Shown here piece after piece: positions 61,072 through 64,000 of a stretch of 64,000 nucleotides of DNA. Positions within the stretch are counted from its first letter, which is position 1, and every line of letters starts with the position of its first letter. A program made the translations under genes and the position numbers. Origin of the DNA: Bacteroidota bacterium (GTDB lineage: Bacteria; Bacteroidota; Bacteroidia; Bacteroidales; UBA10428); assembly GCA_016699695.1 (NCBI GenBank), contig CP065006.1, forward strand, positions 186,001 to 250,000, read 5' to 3'. Below the pieces are notes generated by a model. It had not been told where the DNA came from, did no database searches, and saw nothing but the letters and a program-made list of their open reading frames with translations.

Positions 61072-61964
61072 ACTACCAGAATGCAAGCAAAGAAGAACTT
61101 ATTGCTCATCTGAACGATATAAAAACTGCACACGACATTTGCAAACAAGAACTCCTTCAGCTCGAAGGGGAATTGGTACACGTGAATAAAAAACTTCAGG
61201 AATCTGAAGCCATTAAGAGTCATTTCATTTCGAACATTTGCAACGAAATTATTAACCCGTTTACCTCGGTAATAGCACTTTCGGAGAATATTTTAAAGGT
61301 GGACAAAGAAAGCTGGAAAAATGTGATTTCGATGGTAGCACTGATACATAGCGAAGTTTTTCACCTTGATTTTCAACTGAAAAATATATTTGCTGCCGCA
61401 AAACTAGAGGCAGGAGAAGTAAGCCCTGAAATATCGAAAGTGGACATAAACAGCCTCCTAAAAAATGTGATTGAAGTTTTCAAATTCGATGCAAGACATA
61501 AACACCTGCAAATAGTATTTGAATCGGAAATTGGTAACGATGAGCACAACAAATACTTTAACACCGACTCGGAAAAACTGCATCTGATTGTATCCAACCT
61601 TATAAGCAATGCTATTAAATTCAGTTTCGACAACAGCAAGGTTTGCATCAGAGTATCAAAATCTTTCGGTAAGCTAATCATAGAAATTCAGGACTACGGA
61701 CAAGGTATCTCGCGCGAAAATGAAAACATAATTTTCGACCGTTTTAAACGCCTTGACAGTGGTATCAACTCAGTTAACCGGGGTCATGGCCTTGGCTTAT
61801 CGGTAAACAAAGCCATGCTCGATATACTCGAAGGTACCATTGCTTTCACCAGTAAACCCAATGAAGGAGCTACTTTTATAATGCATATACCTGAATCTAA
61901 AGAAGTTACCCAAGGAATATCCTCCGATGCCGGAGAATTGTTTTTCAAAGACGAATCATTTTAA
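61068..61964 (+). CDS. Histidine-kinase-like protein lacking the phospho-His
   Basis: A 298-residue soluble protein: a coiled coil (about 10-50), a HisKA-like helical hairpin (about 50-115) and an HATPase_c domain (about 150-285). The ATP-binding boxes are intact: N box LISNAIKFS, G1 DYGQGIS, F box FDRFKR, G2 GHGLGLSVNKAML. In the H box, where kinases read SHE-x-x-x-P, this one reads ICNEIINPF with Asn at residue 59 (codon AAC), so canonical autophosphorylation is impossible. It is translationally coupled to cheR. It may be a pseudokinase modulating the chemosensory pathway. Confidence 0.85.
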   Translation: MNYQNASKEELIAHLNDIKTAHDICKQELLQLEGELVHVNKKLQESEAIKSHFISNICNEIINPFTSVIALSENILKVDKESWKNVISMVALIHSEVFHLDFQLKNIFAAAKLEAGEVSPEISKVDINSLLKNVIEVFKFDARHKHLQIVFESEIGNDEHNKYFNTDSEKLHLIVSNLISNAIKFSFDNSKVCIRVSKSFGKLIIEIQDYGQGISRENENIIFDRFKRLDSGINSVNRGHGLGLSVNKAMLDILEGTIAFTSKPNEGATFIMHIPESKEVTQGISSDAGELFFKDESF

Positions 61965-61972
61965 TACATAGA

Positions 61973-62461
61973 GTGCATACTCAACCGGAAACCATATATT
62001 TATATCCTGCCAACCTGGTGGTTCCAATGCCCCAGGCTGAAGTGCATACCATTTTAGGTTCCTGTGTAGCCGTTTGCCTGTTTGATGAAAAAAATAAAAT
62101 TGGCGGCATTAACCACTACATGTTGCCATTGTGGAATGGAGAAGGATTACCCTCCCCAAAATATGGAAATATAGCCATTGAGAAACTCTATGAAAAATTA
62201 ATACATCATGGTGCTCAACCTTCATTTATAGTTGCAAAAGTTTTTGGAGGTGGAGAAGTAATACAAACCGCATCGCTGACATTTAACATTGGTGAAAGAA
62301 ATATACTAATAGCTGAACAAATGCTCGCCGAAATGAGAATACCTATAAAAGCCCAAAGCACAGGAGGAAAACAGGGACGTAAGATAATTTTTAATTCTGC
62401 TACGGGTGCGGTAACACAGCGTTACGTGCAAGCATCATCCACAACTTTACAGAAGGTTTAG
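61973..62461 (+). CDS. cheD: Chemoreceptor glutamine deamidase CheD
   Basis: A 162-residue enzyme that deamidates receptor glutamines and in some species binds the CheY phosphatase CheC. The catalytic Cys lies in TILGSCVAVCLFD and the His in GGINHYMLP; VAKVFGGGEVI and GGKQGRKIIFNSATGAV complete the family pattern. It starts with GTG at 61973, 8 bp after the previous stop, and is followed by cheB after 3 bp. Confidence 0.95.
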   Translation: MHTQPETIYLYPANLVVPMPQAEVHTILGSCVAVCLFDEKNKIGGINHYMLPLWNGEGLPSPKYGNIAIEKLYEKLIHHGAQPSFIVAKVFGGGEVIQTASLTFNIGERNILIAEQMLAEMRIPIKAQSTGGKQGRKIIFNSATGAVTQRYVQASSTTLQKV

Positions 62462-62464
62462 GTC

Positions 62465-63538
62465 ATGAATAAAATAAAGGTACTAATAGTTGACGATTCG
62501 GCAGTAGTAAGACAAACCCTTTCTACTATTCTAAGCAGTGATCCGAAAATTGAAGTGATCGGAACTGCATCCGATCCTATTTTTGCCGCCAAGAAAATAC
62601 TGCAGGAAGTACCGGATGTGATTACTCTCGATGTGGAAATGCCACGAATGGATGGACTAACCTTTTTGCGCAAAATCATGAGCCAGCATCCTATTCCGGT
62701 GGTAATTATATCAAGCCTTACTGCGCAAGGAACCGAAACAGGCATGAAAGCCCTGGAATATGGGGCAGTGGATATTATTACAAAACCGCAGATGAATACT
62801 CGTGAATTTATCGAGGAGTCGAAAATGCGGATTTGCGATGCAATAAAAGCTGCAGCGCAAGCTAAGGTGAATAGAAAAAAAACATCTCCCACACCTGCAA
62901 TGCCGGTGCAACCCAAATATACCGCCGATGCCATCCTTTCATCCAGGCAAAATTACAGTATGCTAAAAACCACCGAACTGGTTGTAGCAGTTGGAGCTTC
63001 TACTGGCGGTACTGAGGCCTTAAAGGTTTTTCTCGAATCCTTGCCTGTTGATTCGCACGGTATTGTGATCGTGCAGCACATGCCCGAGCATTTTACACGT
63101 TCATTTGCCGAAAGGCTTAACGGTATTTGCCAAATTGAGGTAAAAGAAGCCCAAAACGGAGACCAGGTTTTACGTGGCAGGGCATTGATTGCTCCAGGCA
63201 ATCACCACATGCTGTTAAAGCGCTCGGGGGCAAGGTATTATGTAGAAATTCAGGATGGAGCACTTGTAAACCGCCACAGACCGAGTGTGGATGTATTGTT
63301 CCGTTCGACTGCGCTGTATGCTGGCAAAAATGCTATTGGTATAATCATGACTGGGATGGGCGCTGATGGAGCCAGAGGCCTTTTGGAAATGAAAGAGGCA
63401 GGAGCCTTAACTATTGCCCAGGACGAACAAAGCTGTGTGGTTTTTGGCATGCCCAAAGAAGCCATTGCCCTCGATGCAGCAAACAAGATACTTCCCCTGG
63501 AAAAAATTGCCAATGCGGTAACCAGCTATAATCACTAA
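62465..63538 (+). CDS. cheB: Chemoreceptor methylesterase CheB
   Basis: A 357-residue response regulator-esterase. The receiver (1-125) has D10/D11 and phospho-acceptor D56 (ITLDVEMPRMDGL). A linker with KKTSPTPAMPVQP leads to the methylesterase (170-357) with catalytic S179 (GASTGG), H205 (QHMPEHF) and Asp in MTGMGADGARG. It removes methyl groups placed by CheR and can deamidate. It is the last gene of the unit. Its receiver needs a CheA-type kinase that must be encoded elsewhere. Confidence 0.97.
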   Translation: MNKIKVLIVDDSAVVRQTLSTILSSDPKIEVIGTASDPIFAAKKILQEVPDVITLDVEMPRMDGLTFLRKIMSQHPIPVVIISSLTAQGTETGMKALEYGAVDIITKPQMNTREFIEESKMRICDAIKAAAQAKVNRKKTSPTPAMPVQPKYTADAILSSRQNYSMLKTTELVVAVGASTGGTEALKVFLESLPVDSHGIVIVQHMPEHFTRSFAERLNGICQIEVKEAQNGDQVLRGRALIAPGNHHMLLKRSGARYYVEIQDGALVNRHRPSVDVLFRSTALYAGKNAIGIIMTGMGADGARGLLEMKEAGALTIAQDEQSCVVFGMPKEAIALDAANKILPLEKIANAVTSYNH

Positions 63539-63839
63539 GCTATTCAACCAATTTCTTTTTTATTAGTCCAAAATTCTACCTCTCAAGTGATACTCTTTCA
63601 CCCCGGAAAATGGAGAATGCTTGAGAATTATTCTCATTGATGATTCAATTTTCCGATGAAGAATAATAGACTGCCATTGTTGAATAATATTACAACAAGA
63701 GGTCTTATAAAGCTTTTCCGGCAAGCCTAAAATCCACTGGCACTAATTCTTTCGGCTCCTATATGTTCAAAATATTTTTAGCCGTGTTTGCGAATTATTG
63801 ATTATATTTAATTTATATTGTCAATAAACAATTTTGCAA
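63539..63839. other. 301-bp spacer with nested inverted repeats
   Basis: Holds an outer inverted repeat CGGAAAAT (63604-63611) / ATTTTCCG (63648-63655). Inside it is a 15-bp palindrome TGAGAAT-T-ATTCTCA (63622-63636), which resembles the 7-1-7 layout of Fur-family operators (TGATAAT-N-ATTATCA). No gene or terminator is seen. Confidence 0.45.
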
Positions 63840-64000
63840 ATGGATTTTGAATATAAAAGAGATGTATATTGGCCTGTAATATTTTCAATTATAGTTTCGA
63901 GTATACTTTTTTTGGTAGGGATTATTATCTCCGTGATTGGTAACAAAGACCTTGTCATTAGCTTCAACTCCATTGTAAAACTTATTTTTTCTGATAACAT
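63840..64000 (+). CDS. N-terminal part of an unknown membrane protein, cut by window edge
   Basis: An ATG opens a frame still open at the window end (53 codons). The visible part is a short basic/acidic cytosolic tip (MDFEYKRDVYWP), one long membrane helix (VIFSIIVSSILFLVGIIISVI) and the start of an external segment (GNKDLVISFNS). A sensor kinase or chemoreceptor would fit the place after cheB, but no diagnostic domain is in view. Confidence 0.55.
   Translation, partial: MDFEYKRDVYWPVIFSIIVSSILFLVGIIISVIGNKDLVISFNSIVKLIFSDN

Overview
The window is chromosomal DNA of an AT-rich Bacteroidota, most likely a Bacteroidales/Marinilabiliales-type anaerobe or facultative anaerobe. Evidence: TonB-dependent receptors with carboxypeptidase-regulatory domains, a type IX secretion (T9SS) sorting domain, GldM-like and PorE-like proteins, DUF4301/DUF6588/DUF4956 families, Bacteroidota promoters (TTTG-N17-20-TAnnTTTG) and no reliance on strong Shine-Dalgarno sites. 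Acetate and butyrate kinase pathways point to fermentation.

Layout. 0-15 kb: 3' part of cysQ, pepD, rubredoxin, a VTC/DUF4956 pair, a TonB receptor with a YfiR partner, DUF4301, YjbQ, a second TonB receptor, a response regulator and MetA. 15-31 kb: cell-envelope genes (OB-fold-like secreted protein, T9SS cargo, RlmN, GldM-C-like, SPOR, PorE-like TPR/propeller/OmpA, OLD-like ATPase, SpoIIE phosphatase, OmpA). Embedded in this part is an accessory patch: a Doc-type toxin-antitoxin pair between two hairpin-rich direct repeats. 31-34 kb: an HEPN/MNT pair inserted at pyrD with duplication of the pyrD 3' end, then an XRE regulator with repeated palindromic operators. 34-42 kb: symporter, large FAD/Fe-S dehydrogenase, S9 peptidase, SnoaL-like lipoprotein and a thioredoxin-thioredoxin reductase fusion. 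42-44.7 kb: a compact cassette of ArsM-like methyltransferase, 31-residue Cys-containing peptide and radical SAM/SPASM maturase, which looks like an undescribed RiPP system. 45-51 kb: pta, hydroxyacyl-CoA dehydrogenase, ackA, ptb, buk. 52-54.4 kb: envelope barrels and tRNA-Lys. 54.5-63.5 kb: a signalling block with fRMsr, a Crp/Fnr regulator, four stand-alone receiver proteins, a CheZ-motif protein, CheW, CheR, a kinase-like protein lacking its phospho-His, CheD and CheB. No CheA or receptor gene is seen.

How parts connect. Six intergenic palindromes TGAT-N4-ATCA lie 79-97 bp before start codons: of the 15040 gene, pta, ptb, a 72-aa orphan, the Crp/Fnr gene itself and the CheZ-motif gene. I infer that the Crp/Fnr protein at 55679-56353 controls fermentation and the chemosensory block together. 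The peptide cassette has its own promoter overlapped by a different palindrome, and a terminator between peptide and maturase that would keep peptide above enzyme. All functional statements rest on motif reading by eye; no database search was run.
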